From Leptodactylus fallax (taxonomy: Eukaryota > Chordata > Amphibia > Anura > Leptodactylidae), in contig CAMRHE010000654.1 of assembly GCA_947044405.1 (NCBI GenBank), positions 124,001 through 188,000 of the forward strand: a DNA stretch of 64,000 nucleotides, read 5' to 3'. The position numbers were made by a program, and so were the translations under genes. Numbering within the stretch: position 1 is the stretch's first letter; each line of letters opens with the position of its first letter. Positions 11,020 to 22,594 of this stretch are shown here, piece after piece. Below the pieces are notes generated by a model. The model had not been told where the DNA came from. It saw only the letters and a program-made list of their open reading frames with translations, and ran no database searches.

Positions 11020-11117
11020 CTGGCTTGTCTTTCTTCACTGTGTCCGTTGCAAGTACCGTAAGCACCAGGAGGAACGCCAGCAGCGCCAGCGTAAATATTC
11101 CATGGTGATGATGCATC
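11020..11117 (-). CDS. ptn: pleiotrophin, signal-peptide exon with start codon
   Basis: The ATG at 11116-11114 lies one base inside the exon, after a TCTGTCTCCAG acceptor. The 32 encoded residues begin MHHHHGIF and continue with a hydrophobic stretch, TLALLAFLLVLTVLA, typical of a signal peptide. A short charged KKDKP ends the exon. The donor GTAGTA leaves phase 1, which completes a glutamate with the next exon. The run of four histidines after the start is unusual for the family. The 5' UTR must come from an upstream exon, for which 27230-26873 is a candidate. Confidence 0.93.
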
Positions 11118-11471
11118 CTGGAGACAGAAAAATTCTGGTATCATAATTCATACTATCTACAGGATCCCACAAAATATTCCACTAGTTACAACCGCAGGAA
11201 GCCATTTTGACCACCTATGGTCACCTCACTGCATATAAACATCTTCACCTTCCTGCTCTCCCTCCACCCCCGTGATATTGGAGTAAGTTGCCCCTTAGCA
11301 GAGTGTGCTGTGCCCCACATGGTGAAGACAGTCATACAGTGTGGTAAAGACAGCCACATAGCAGTCCACATGACCCCTGACAACTAGCAAGTCAGACTCC
11401 ATTACTATTTATATCAATCATGGAAGGCACAGCCCGGATAAAAAAACCTAGATGAACCCACATGACTCGTC
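11118..11471. other. ptn intron, nothing recognised
   Basis: Apart from the branch and acceptor region just upstream of the ptn start exon, no conserved or repeated feature was seen. Confidence 0.4.
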
Positions 11472-11805
11472 TTAAAGGGGGTGTCACCAGAATGCAACAT
11501 GTGAATCCACCCCTGCAGATAGATAGGTTAGGATCACCTGAATCAGACAGTGTTTTCCCCTTGTGAATCGGTGCTTCCATTGCCGAGATATCGCTGTTTT
11601 TTCAATATGCAAATGAGCTCTTTGGAGTCACGAGGACGCCACCATTGCCCAAAGAGCTCATTTGCATGTATACAAAAACAGCGATATCTTGGCAACAGAA
11701 GCTCCGATTCACAAGGGGAAAACACTGTTTGATTCAGATGACCCTAACCTATCTATCTGCGGGGCTGGGTTGATATGATAGGATCTTTTGAGGGACTCCC
11801 TTTAA
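11472..11805. mobile_element. palindromic MITE, copy 1 of a family also at 50373
   Basis: Long inverted arms flank a short loop: GACAGTGTTTTCCCCTTGTG is mirrored by CACAAGGGGAAAACACTGTT, and GCAAATGAGCTCTTTGG is mirrored by CCAAAGAGCTCATTTGC. The ends are TTAAAGGGGGTGTC and, inverted, TTAAAGGGAGTCCC. There is no open frame beyond those of the mirrored arms. Confidence 0.85.
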
Positions 11806-12485
11806 GGGATGAAGTGATTGGTCATACAGAGGTAGTGGTCCCACCCGGACCCTGGTGCCTGATTAAGATAACGGCACATGGGCGCCCACTAACAGATTTA
11901 GCATTGGTAGCTAAGACCTATGAGCTGTAAGTTACACCAATACCTACAGGAAACTGCTCCATTCCCTCCCAGAATCCTTTGCAGTGCCCTGACTTGACAT
12001 CATTACGTTCCAAACAAGAATCTCTGAGAGACATCAGACAAATGTCCAGTGAGCGGTGGAATGGAAAGCGGAGATGGAGCCGGGAGGGGGATGAGACGAT
12101 TCTATCTGCGGCTGACGAGTCGCATTAAAGCAATGGAGTGTTTCATTTCATTATTGATCGAGCGTGCGAGGGGAGAAAACATTCAGGAGTAAAAAAGCAA
12201 CAATTGTCCGTGTTGATGGAGCAAGTCGATGTGAGGGTCAAATACCAGACGGCTTCACAGGATGTTGGCATGAAATCCACCTCTGTGTTTGACCCTGGCG
12301 CTATCTGCAATTACTTACTGAGGGATTGTGGGTGGGCTGAGGAACTAGGGGATTGTGGGTGGAAGGTGGCAGACATGCCCGCGCCAAATTTATCAGTTTT
12401 ATGTCTCACCAGACAGTTTCGAAAAGTGTTCAGAAAAAAGGTCATGGTTCATGTTTAGCTACAAAGTGAGAAAAAACTAGTATTG
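11806..12485. other. ptn intron, no gene recognised
   Basis: Unique-looking sequence. The plus-strand open frame at 12138-12458 (106 codons) has no recognisable domain and no supporting context. Confidence 0.3.
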
Positions 12486-13625
12486 CTGAAATAGCAGCAG
12501 GAGGAAGGTTTCTGCTTCAGCAAGCTGCCTCTCAGAGATAATGTAGCCTGAGCCCTGGGTCACATGTCTACTTACCTATTAGCTTGACTGACATCTTTAT
12601 CCACTTTTCTATGCAGAGAAAAACAGTGGGAGGGAGGTTTCTGCTTCAGAAACCTTCCTCCCTGCCAGAGATACTGTAGTTAGGCCCTACCCCTACCCCT
12701 GGGCTTGGCAGGCATCTTTATCCAGATTTCCATGCAGAAATAGTAGCAGGAGGGAGGTTTCTGGTTCAGCAATCTGCCTTAATGCCAGAGGTACTGTAGT
12801 TAGGCCCTACCCCTACCCCTGGGCTTGGCAGGCATGTTTATTCAGATTTCCATGCAGAATTAGTAGTGGGAGGGAGGTTTCTGGTTTAGCAATCTGCCTT
12901 AATGCCAGAGATAATGTAGCCTGAGCCCTGCCAATAGCAAATTGGAACCCATGGGTGACATTTCTACCTACCTATTGGTTTGGCAGTCATCTTTGTCCAG
13001 ATTTTACAAATAAATAACAGTGACAGGGAAGTTTCTGCTTCAGAAAGCTGCCTCCCAGCCAGAGATAATGTAGCCTAAGCCCTGTGAGCAGCAAATTAGG
13101 GTCCACGGGTGACACATCTACATACCCCTTGGTTTGGCAGACATCTTTATCCATATTTCTATGCAGATATAGCAGTGGGAGGGAGATTTCTGCTTCAGCA
13201 AGCTGCCTCTCAGCCAAAGATAATGTAAACTAAGATCTGGAAACAGCCAATTGGGACCCATGGGTGATATGTCTACCTTCCCCTATGCTTGGCAGTCATC
13301 TTTATCTAGATTTCTAGGTGCAAGTAACAGCGGATGTGAGGTTTATGCTTCAAAAACTGCCTCCCAGCCCTAAATAGTGTCATCTAAGCCGGGGCAACAT
13401 CAAATTGGGACCATGGGTGACATTTCTACCTACCTTTTGGCAGGCATCTTTATCCACATTTCTATGTGTAAATAGTAGCAGGAGGGAGGTTTCTATTTCA
13501 GCAAACTGCCTCCCAGCCAGAGATAATGTAACCTAAGCCCTGTCTGCATCAAACTGGAGTCCACAAGTGACTTATCTACCCCTTGGTTTTGCAGGCATCT
13601 TGATCCAGATTTCTAGTCCTTACAG
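12486..13625. repeat. tandem repeat, about 120-165 bp unit, eight copies
   Basis: Each unit contains GGGAGGTTTCTGCTTCAG, a CCAGAGATAATGTAGCCT stretch, and GGCAGGCATCTTTATCC or close variants. Starts fall near 12500, 12630, 12750, 12870, 13020, 13180, 13335 and 13485. Confidence 0.9.
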
Positions 13626-13739
13626 TGGTGTAGAAGAGCTTGTTACAGTGTACAAGAGCTCTTGCAACAAGCCCTTCACCTGCGACAGTTAGACAAGAAT
13701 TCTAGAAACAACATAAACTATTAGAATTGACTAGATTTT

Positions 13740-14035
13740 CCTCCAAGCAGATATTTTTTGCCTGTGTTGGAGGGGAATGTTGTCTATTTATTACATTCGC
13801 AGCTGTCAATTACCGCCTCGGGCACATATATAGCAGGTATTTTTGTTGATTATTAGACGTTTTTAAAATGGCAGCTATCCGTCCTGGAGAATTAACTGGA
13901 ATGCGTGATGAGAAAATTTCGCACAAACCTATTAACACAGATGAGCCCTGCGAGGAGCTGATGCTTTTAGATGCCATTTAGCAGCATTACCCTCATTATA
14001 ATTACTCGCTATGTGTAGTTACAATCTGAGAATAT
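13740..14035. other. candidate conserved non-coding element
   Basis: A compact stretch of high-complexity AT-rich sequence with many TAAT-type words (AATTAACTGG, AATTACTCGC, CAATTACC) between two large tandem arrays. No repeat family or ORF is recognised. Its regulatory role is inferred only from its appearance. Confidence 0.25.
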
Positions 14036-14124
14036 AAAAGACTTCCAGGAGAAAGAAAGCTCAATGGAAGGAAAGAAGACGGCGACTGTACAGAGATTGT
14101 ATGACTAGATTGGTGATGGGTGGG

Positions 14125-14207
14125 TGGGTGGATGGATAGATAGATAGATAGAGAAACATAGATAGATATGAGATAGATACTGTAGATATAATGATAGATA
14201 GGAGATG

Positions 14208-14247
<40 letters not shown>

Positions 14248-14289
14248 TGAGATAGATAGATATAAGATACTGTAGATAGATAGATAGGC

Positions 14290-14322
<33 letters not shown>

Positions 14323-14358
14323 GAGATAGATAGATAGATAGATAGATATGAGAGAGAG

Positions 14359-14404
<46 letters not shown>

Positions 14405-14424
14405 GAGATAGATAGATAGATAGG

Positions 14425-14458
<34 letters not shown>

Positions 14459-14486
14459 GAGATAGATAGATAGATAGATAGATAGG

Positions 14487-14519
<33 letters not shown>

Positions 14520-14645
14520 TGAGAGATAGGAGATAGATAGATAGATAGATAGGAGATAGATAGATAGATATGAGATAGATAGATAGATAGATAGATAGAT
14601 AGGAGATAGATAAATAAATATAAGATAGATGGATAGATAGATATG

Positions 14646-14677
<32 letters not shown>

Positions 14678-14779
14678 TGAGAGAGATAGATAGATAGATA
14701 TATAGATAGATAGATAGATAGATAGAGATAGATAGATAGATAGATAGATAGGAGATAGATAGATAGATAGATAGATAGG

Positions 14780-14813
<34 letters not shown>

Positions 14814-14814
14814 G

Positions 14815-14849
<35 letters not shown>

Positions 14850-14877
14850 GAGATAGATAGATAGATATGAGATAGAT

Positions 14878-14909
<32 letters not shown>

Positions 14910-14935
14910 TGAGAGATAGGAGATAGATAGATAGG

Positions 14936-14968
<33 letters not shown>

Positions 14969-15035
14969 TGAGATAGATAGATAGATAGATAGGAGATAGA
15001 TAAATAAATATAAGATAGATGGATAGATAGATATG

Positions 15036-15088
<53 letters not shown>

Positions 15089-15242
15089 TAGATAGATAGA
15101 TAGATATGATAGATATGAGAGAGATAGATAGATAGATATATAGATAGATAGATAGATAGATAGATAGGAGATAGATAGATAGATAGATAGATAGGAGATA
15201 GATAGATAGATAGATAGATAGGAGATAGATAGATAGATAGGG

Positions 15243-15287
<45 letters not shown>

Positions 15288-15315
15288 GAGATAGATAGAT
15301 AGATATGAGATAGAT

Positions 15316-15363
<48 letters not shown>

Positions 15364-15385
15364 TGAGAGATAGATAGATAGATGT
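14125..15385. repeat. 1.26 kb GATA satellite with GGAGATA and ATGAGATA interruptions
   Basis: Nearly pure GATA tetranucleotide broken by GGAGATA and TGAGATA units. Larger blocks are duplicated: the stretch containing AGATAAATAAATATAAGATA occurs near 14607 and 14998. Minus-strand frames of over 400 codons are only translations of this repeat. Confidence 0.98.
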
Positions 15386-15389
15386 TGCT

Positions 15390-16280
15390 TCAGCACACAT
15401 CAGCCCTCTATTATACGGTAATATCCGCCATAGCCATTACCCACTTAACAATCTAATCAGTATATATTAATGAGTACAGTCTTGTTGGCGTCCTCCGGCA
15501 GACCCCGCTGGTGGGTGCAGGCGATGCTTCTCTTGAGCTGGCTCCCTAGACTCTCCCTGGGGTCAGCTCGGTGCCAGTCTTGCGTGGTAGTTCCTCTTTC
15601 CCCAAGGACACTTGTTTCTTTACTCTGTACAAGTGCAGGCTCCTATTTTTAGATGCTTCCCTTAATGAGCCCGCTAGCGCCTCCTCCCCGCCTGGGGTCA
15701 CAGCTGATTTTTAATGAGCCCCAAACAAATTAATGATTCAACAACAAGTCATATAGAAAGATGAGTGGGCACCCTGAGGAATTCAGAAAGAGGGCACACA
15801 CACACGGGGAACTGGCGGATATTAATATGGAAATATCCGAGCCTTCGTCTGGCTATTTGTCCCTTATCCCATATAGAACTTCTGCATTATTATCTATGGT
15901 CATACTTATTCTCACCAGGACAGATCCCTTTAAATTGGGGTATCTCTAAATGTGTCCCTACATGTAATGATGATGGGGATTTTACTAGAATTGATGATTT
16001 TGACTGTAGAAAATGTATAGCACTGGTCCTTTAAGGAGTCAACATGAGCTCCATTTATCTGATACAGAGCTCCAAACCCCCTGCAAAGCTATGAAGTTAT
16101 AAGAGTTGGGCTGCCTGCCACCTCCACTTGGGGGAAGAGCGCACTTCATGCTGTTATTGCCATGTTAAATCTATAAATAAGTACTTCTCAAGTGGCTAGA
16201 CGGGATGACGGATTTGCAGTCACGTGGCCATAAGAACACAGGTCCTACATCTAAGAGGGATGAAGTGGGGAAGGAATTTT
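15390..16280. other. ptn intron, no gene recognised
   Basis: The section near 15650-15745 has several TTAATGA words (AATGAGCCC twice, AATTAATGATTC) and could be a small regulatory element, but evidence is weak. No exon was found. Confidence 0.3.
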
Positions 16281-16284
16281 CTGC

Positions 16285-17800
16285 TGCCAGTGGCAAAGCG
16301 GTGGTAAGAGGAAAAATGCTGCTACCAGTGGGTGAGCAATTGGAATGGTGGACAATTCTGCTGCCAGTGAGGGAGAGGAGGCAAGGGGGACCATGTTGCT
16401 GCCATTTGGAAAGAGGTGGTAAGAGGGATAACACTGTTCCAGTGAGGGAGTTATTGGAAGGAGGCAAGGGGTACAATGCTGCTGCCAGTGAGGGAGGGGA
16501 GGCAAGGGGGACAATGCTGCTGCCAGTGAGGAAGTGGAGGTAAGGGGGACAATGCTGCTGCCAGTGAGGAAGGGAAGGCAAGGGGGGCAATGCTGCTGCC
16601 AGTGAGGGAGGGGAGGCAAGGGGGACAATGCTGCTGCCAGTGAGGAAGGGGAGGTAAGGGGGACAATGCTGCTGTCAGTGAGGAAGGGGAGGAAAGGGGG
16701 ACAATGCTGCTGCCAGTGAGGAAGGGAAGGCAAGGGGGACAATGCTGCTGCCAGTGAGGAAGGGGAGGTAAGGGGGACAATGCTGCTGCCAGTGAGGAAG
16801 GGGATGAAAGGGGGGCAATGTCTGCCAGTGAGGGAGAGGAGGCAAGGGGGACAATGCTTCTGCCAGTGAGGAAGAGGAGACAAGGGGGACAATGCTGCTG
16901 CTAGTGAGGGAGAGGAGGCAAGGGGGACAATGCTGCTGCCAGTGAGGAAGGGGAGACAAGGGGGACAATGCTGCTGCTAGTGATGGAGAGGAGGCTAGGG
17001 GGAAAATGCTGCTACCAGTGAGGAAGGGGAGACAAGGGGGACAATGCTGCTGCCAGTGAGGAAGGGGAGGCAAGGGGGACAATGCTGCTGCCAGTGAGGA
17101 AGGGAAGGCAAGGGGGGCAATGATGCTGCCAGTGAGGGAGGGGAGGCAAGGGGGACAATGCTGCTGCCAGTGAGGGAGGGGAGGCAAGGGGGACAATGCT
17201 GCTGCTAGTGAGGAAGGGGAGGTAAGGGGGACAATGCTGCTGCCAGTGAGGAAGGGGAGGAAAGGGGGACAATGCTGCTGCCAGTGAGGAAGGGAAGGCA
17301 AGGGGGACAATGCTGCTGCCAGTGAGGAAGGGGAGGTAAGGGGGACAATGCTGCTGCCAGTGAGGAAGGGGATGAAAGGGGGGCAATGCTTCTGCCAGTG
17401 AGGGAGAGGAGGCAAGGGGGACAATGCTGCTGCCAGTGAGGAAGAGGAGACAAGGGGGACAATGCTGCTGCTAGTGAGGGAGAGGAGGCAAGGGGGACAA
17501 TGCTGCTGCCAGTGAGGAAGGGGAGACAAGGGGGACAATGCTGCTGCCAGTGAGGAAGGGGAGGCAAGGGGGACAATGCTGCTGCTAGTAATGGAGAGGA
17601 GGCAAGGGGGACAATGCTGCTGCCAGTGAGGGAGGGGAGGCAAGGGGGACAATGCTGCTGCTAGTGATGGAGAGGAGGCAAGGGGGACAATGCTGCTGCC
17701 AGTGAGGGAGGGGAGGCAAGGGGGACAATGCTGCTGCCAGTGAGGGAGGGGAAGCAAGGGGGACAATGCTGTTGCCAGTGAGGGGAAATGGTCGGAAGGG
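16285..17800. repeat. minisatellite, 38 bp unit
   Basis: The unit contains GGACAATGCTGCTGCCAGTG and AGGAAGGGGAGGCAAGGG, with about 35 copies, diverged at the left end and regular from about 16440. Because 38 is not a multiple of three, the minus-strand translation cycles through all three frames without stops, giving frames up to 389 codons that are not genes. Confidence 0.97.
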
Positions 17801-17999
17801 GGAAATTGGTGTAGTCGTTGGGGGAAGGGTGGGAAGGGGGACAATGCTGTCTGCAGTGCGTAAGGTGGGACAAAGTGGAGAATTTGGGCCCTTTTTGATG
17901 CCTCCTAAGTCCTTGTATCCTATGATGAATATGTTCCTGCCTCCTCAGCCCCTGCCAACCTGATAGCTGATCCCTGCGGTACATGCACACCTCGCTGTA

Positions 18000-18260
18000 A
18001 TAAGAACTGTGCTTATTATCTGTTGCCACCCTATCATTATAAAGTCACAATGTCGCCAGCGCTTTCCAGTAATGATCCCACCGCAGGTGATCACTTATCT
18101 AATTGTTGCTGACACCGGTGCCTCCTGAGGATTCATCATTTGCAAACAAAGGTGCAAACTCATCTGTTATTATGCCACCGCCTGTCATCATATGACTTAC
18201 TATCACGTACCAGGACATATCACGGGCCCTATACATTGTGCGCAGGGCCTGCAACTGCCA
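18000..18260. other. candidate conserved non-coding element
   Basis: High-complexity sequence with no repeat relationship seen. It contains AGGTGATCACTTATCTAATTG and GATTCATCATTTGCAAAC-type words. Conservation is a guess. Confidence 0.2.
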
Positions 18261-18679
18261 GTGGTAGACCATTTAAGGGAATCGACTTGTCCCTTTAATG
18301 CACCATAGTAGAATATGACATCAATGGGGCCTCTTAGGAACCTACATATAATCGCACTGTATGATATGGTATAAAAAGCCCTATATTGGAGCTACATCTA
18401 CTCCTGGAGGGCCCCCGAAAAAGTGCTCCTTACCATTGACACCTTGGTCATACTAAAGAAAGCTCCCGAAGTGTACATTACAAATGCAAAAACCGTTTTG
18501 TAATATCTTACTTCTAGGCTGAGATATGACGGCTTGAAGTGACAGGCCTGAAGCCTGAGGCTGTACTACTGAGAGACTCTTATGGTAACACATCTTGTTT
18601 TGACTTCTGTCAGGTGCTGTGTTGTCATGGTCACCACATAGACACACATCTCTACCACTATTCAACCTTATTAGAAAGC

Positions 18680-18870
18680 TTCATATAAAAAAAGGGGGTG
18701 ACCTCCTGGACTCCCGGAAGAGTGGTCAAGTCTCCCAGGCCTGGAGAAATTCTCCTGCAGTCACTAGGCTGACAGTCATTTTATATGAGACTTGGGCACT
18801 TAATGGGTGACCTCCAAGACTCCTGGGAAAGTGGCCAAGTCTCTCTGGCCTAGCGCAGCCCTCGGGCCTA
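18680..18870. repeat. short direct duplication
   Basis: GGTGACCTCCTGGACTCC followed by GTGGTCAAGTCTC at about 18697 recurs in diverged form as GGTGACCTCCAAGACTCC and GTGGCCAAGTCTC at about 18805. A piece of a dispersed repeat is likely. Confidence 0.55.
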
Positions 18871-18937
18871 GCATTCCTTTTAATGGGGCGTGGCCTGTAC
18901 GGGACAGAGTTATAGAAATATTGTACAAGTAAACCTG

Positions 18938-19042
18938 TCTTAGTTGCCCATGGCAACGAATCGCAGCGCATCTTTCATTTTGTATTCTGCTCCTGAAAAA
19001 TGAAACTCACACCGTGATTGGTTGCTTTGGGCAACTAACATA
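18938..19042. repeat. hairpin repeat, TTGCCCATGGCAAC family
   Basis: It starts TTAGTTGCCCATGGCAACGA and ends with the inverted TTGGTTGCTTTGGGCAACTAA. Its arms can pair around a short loop. Three relatives occur at 44378-44900. Confidence 0.75.
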
Positions 19043-19199
19043 CTTCTGCTTTTAGACCGTTTTAATAAATCTGCCCCATAGTGTCTACGTCCCAAAAAAG
19101 GGGTGTGCAAACACTTCAGGGACGCAGGTGGGGTGCGAAAATGTTCATAGCTCACCGTTTTCCCCAAACTTGGGCCTAACATGTTGCCAAGCATGTGGT

Positions 19200-19345
19200 A
19201 ACTATGGTATAGCATAAGGTGCGGTCGCATCTGGGCCCAGGAGCCTAAAGGGGCCCAATATGAAGAAACCAGTATTCTAAACTAAATGTTATAGTTGAGA
19301 GGCCCGAGACAGATTTTGCATTGGGGCTCCATGTTACACCTCTGG
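19200..19345 (-). mobile_element. hAT-like MITE fragment
   Basis: On the minus strand it reads CAGAGGTGTAACATGGAGCC and CCAATGCAAAATCTGTC. These match the stretch near 47272 that begins with AGGCGTAACTTGAGGCTC and includes CCAATGAAAAATCTGT. The superfamily call is tentative. Confidence 0.5.
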
Positions 19346-19419
19346 CTACCCCTTTACAGTTGAGGCGCTACCCCCTACAGCTCTGTCTCCCCCCAATATG
19401 ACAAGATCCTATATCACAC

Positions 19420-19665
19420 GGCCTCTGGGATGGCGCGCGGCAGCATTTAGCGGTATAATTGAGGAGCCCCCGCAGGACCGTTCCCGCTCTTGTCTCATTC
19501 ATTATGATCCATGTAAAACAATGTGGCTTTCCTCGTAGCGTTACATTGTGTCGCTGGCAGCGGCTCGTGCGCCGCTCGTATGGTTCTGGCCGTCCACTTA
19601 GACAATCATCATCCGGCTCATTATCCGGGATCTCCGTCCCCTATTAGTGGTGTCTTTTACAGGCA
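19420..19665. other. candidate conserved non-coding element
   Basis: Unusually CpG-containing, high-complexity sequence (GGCGCGCGGCAGCATTTAGC, TCGCTGGCAGCGGCTCG) with AT-rich transcription-factor-like words such as TCATTCATTATGATCC and ACAATCATCATCCGG. No repeat family or splice-bounded frame was seen. It lies in the large first ptn intron. Confidence 0.3.
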
Positions 19666-20026
19666 CAGATTGGAGGCCCGGGTTTCCAGAGCTTGCCATC
19701 TGTTCCTGCAGACTATCCTGGCTCCCGACCATCTTTCTACCTCTCTCGACCTGCTCCGTCTGTTGCGTGCAGCGTCTGCCAGGTTCCACTAGATCAGTGT
19801 TCGCGCGGCTGACATCGACTTGCTGCATTGTACTCACAATGGGGAACTTGTCACTTCCAGCAGGAAGCAGAAGACACTGGCAGGACCTATAGCAGTGATT
19901 AACGGTGGAGACGATCAGCGCGGGGGCCGTGTCGTGAGGGCCACTGTACAATGTACTGTAACCACGGCTGTCAGTCATTGCAACCAGACACATCGGCGCT
20001 TTTTATAACCAGGACTTTCTATCTCA

Positions 20027-20162
20027 GGGTGTATTCACATATGGCAGATTTGTTGCAGAAATTTCCGCGACTGTCCCATTTGCATGGAATTCCATGTGCT
20101 TGCGCCAAAAAACCCGTTTAGATAAACCAAACTGATCTGCCAGGTGTGAATTTAGCCTTACA
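20027..20162. mobile_element. short MITE with inverted ends
   Basis: The left end AGGGTGTATTCACATATGGC is inverted at the right as TGCCAGGTGTGAATTTAGCC, allowing mismatches. It is non-coding and similar in design to the element at 56403-56537. Confidence 0.6.
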
Positions 20163-20179
20163 GGTTCTAGTGCTACATC

Positions 20180-20335
20180 TTAGGTGGACATCAATATCAG
20201 ATCGATGGGGTTTGAAACCCGGCACCCCCACTGATCAGATATTCAAAGCAGCAGTGATGTTGTGACCATGTGATGTTACATTCATCGGTCATATGACCTG
20301 TTTGAAGCTCAGTACCATTCAAGTGAATGGCGCTA
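20180..20335. repeat. dispersed repeat with CAATATCAGATCGATGG
   Basis: ACATCAATATCAGATCGATG and CACCCCCACTGATCAGATAT recur in variant form near 45745 and 55305. It also carries TTCAAGTGAATGGCGC, a motif of the same family. Confidence 0.6.
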
Positions 20336-20589
20336 AGCTTCAATACCAAGGACAGCCACAATACAATGTTTGGCACTGTACTAGGTAAGAAGAAAGTGAC
20401 CCTTTCGAGATTTGACTAGTGACTACTTGCGAGGTTTACTTTGACCAAACTTTCGTCAGTGTCATGGTGTTGACACCCCACACAAGACCCAGGGCTGCTG
20501 ACATCACAGAGGAGGGCAGAAGACAGGACACCATGGTGGAACCCTGGAAAGGCAAGGCAAGGTGTGATCCCTGGATATACAATTATTAT

Positions 20590-20800
20590 ATTCTGGGGTC
20601 TAAGGAGACACTGAATGGTAAACCCCAAACATTTGGGGTTTGACCTGAAGCTGAAATTTTTGTAAAATTTGTGATGAATCTGTTTTGTTTATCTCTAGTA
20701 AGTAAATCCCAAAAAATCCAAAAACTTTAGGTTTGGTCAAACCCAAAAGTTTTGGAAAATTCATGACAAACCTGGTTTGCTCATCTTTAGCAAGTGGTAA
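20590..20800. repeat. AT-rich inverted repeat fragment
   Basis: Words such as CCCAAACATTTGGGG, TTGTTTATCTCTAG and TTTGCTCATCTTTAG resemble the ends of the repeat at 58026-58504 (TTCACTCATCCCTAG). It is probably a decayed copy. Confidence 0.45.
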
Positions 20801-21039
20801 AGAGGCCATGGCACTTGGCCAAACACTGCAATGTCTTCAAGCAGTTGATAGGTGGGAATACACGGTGTTAGACCCCCATCGGTCTGATAGGGAAGATCTA
20901 TCCTAAGGACAACAACACTCATAAAGGTGCCCATACATTCAACAGACCGCTGTCAGATACCCGCTTGTGTGGCCAATAGCTTTTCCTCCCAACCCACCCA
21001 TGCACTTGCATTCAGATTTGGCCGAGCATGTATGTGTTC

Positions 21040-21422
21040 TTAAAGAGGACCTTTCACATCTCCATCAACTACATCTACATCCTATAGTCTCCTATAGTCT
21101 CCGCTCCACTGATTCTGGCACAGTTGGAATTTTTCTCTAGCCCCCACGGTTCCCAAGAAATCAGTGCTGTTAATTTCAGCACCCAATATGCTAATTAGAC
21201 TCTCTACTGTCAGGTGGGCGGTCCTTTTCTGGAGCAGAGCGTCAGGGACTGCCCACTTGGCAGTAGAGAACGTAATCAGGATATTGGGTGCTGAAACTAA
21301 TTGCACCGATTGCTCAGGAACGGTGGGGGCTAGAGAAAAATTCCAACTGCGTCAGTATCAGTGGAACGGCGCCTCTTGAAGGGTGCAAAGAGTTGATGGA
21401 GGTGGTGACAGGTCCTCTTTAA
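21040..21422. mobile_element. palindromic MITE with TTAAAGAGGACC ends
   Basis: The ends are TTAAAGAGGACCTTTCACA and, inverted, TTAAAGAGGACCTGTCACC. Internal arms pair: TGGAATTTTTCTCTAGCCCC with GGGGCTAGAGAAAAATTCCA, and TTTCAGCACCCAATAT with ATATTGGGTGCTGAAA. It shares its end with the element at 55728-56051. Confidence 0.88.
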
Positions 21423-21559
21423 AGGCAAAACTAGAATATCCTCATAGAAGCAAGAATTTAACCCTTAATACAAGGCTGAGCAGATCTGACCATAATATAT
21501 AGTCTTTATCCTATAGGCTCTGTTTACCATGTGCAAGTAAAGGGGCGGGGGAGAGGATT

Positions 21560-21860
21560 GCTTCGAAAGTAAATACGTTTCCAAATAAATTCATAGATTT
21601 GGTTATTTACCCATAACACCCGCCGGTTTCCATTATAGGGGAGAATCTCGGCAGCTTTCCTCTGAATTCATTCTCTCTGCCCGTCTCCAGGGACAACACA
21701 TAACAGAGCGGCAAAAATGGGAGCAGGTTCAGTGTAAACCTCTTCCCTGGCCCCCAACAGAGGGACTGAATGAGGTTCATTCATCACAGGACGAATGGAG
21801 GCGTTCGGGGGAGTGTGGAAAGGAAATGAGCCCTGGAGAAGCCAACGCCGCTGCTAGCTG
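21560..21860. other. candidate conserved non-coding element
   Basis: High-complexity sequence with GGTTATTTACCCATAACACC, TCTGAATTCATTCTCTCTGC and CTGAATGAGGTTCATTCATC. No repeat or coding evidence. It lies in the first ptn intron. Confidence 0.25.
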
Positions 21861-22594
21861 ACCAAAAATATGTGCCCCTATATACACTGTGACAAGGGGG
21901 GTTCTGGGACCCATGAAGTCATTGCACTGCCCAGACAATCAACCTGGCTGATACATTTTAGCTGCACTGACACATTGTAACACATGGTCAGGTTAGAGGG
22001 TTGCTATGGGGTTTCTGGTGAAGGGGCTCATCTCAGGATTCACCCAATAGATGCGGGCAAGGGAGGTGAAACCAGACCAGCAGAGGCACCCACTAACTAA
22101 CCCCAAACATTGGGCACTCATGAACCCAAAACAGCAGGTATGTGAATCTCCAAGGATCCTACCCATGGTCCAATATGGTCCCAAACACAATCACCCTAAA
22201 AACTGATATAACAGCACAAAACTAGGCCTTAATGGCTTTCCTCCCTTCTTCCTGGCATTGACAGCTCTTAAGTGATGATTAGAAGGCTGCCGGGTGTTTA
22301 TATCTTCGATTTTAAGGGCTCGGTGCATGTCCAGATGCGATGACCAGGAGGTACAAGGTTTCTGCCAAATGACAACACAGCAGTAGAGGTCAAAGGCTCT
22401 AAGCTCATACGTCTAGCTGGTCAGAAAAACATAGGTACATGTCTATTAATATCACCACAATCCTATTAAAGCGTGCGCAGACAGTCCAGACTAAGGCGCC
22501 GCTCATCACCGCACGTGGAGGAAATCTTCACTTAACCATTAAGTCTCCTTACAAATAGAATCAAGACAATGTGCTTGGAGAAACCTATAATCAT
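21861..22594. other. ptn intron, nothing recognised
   Basis: No repeat family, exon or RNA gene could be supported. Confidence 0.3.

Noticed and set aside
12138..12458. 106-codon plus-strand frame
   Set aside because: No recognisable domain. It lies in the ptn intron without splice signals or conservation clues.
14002..15400. Two minus-strand frames of over 430 codons rich in I, Y, S and L
   Set aside because: They are translations of the GATA satellite. The period of four with occasional 7-8-base units keeps stops out.
16251..17844. Proline/leucine-rich frames up to 389 codons
   Set aside because: They cycle through three frames of a 38-bp repeat. No start context or splice sites.
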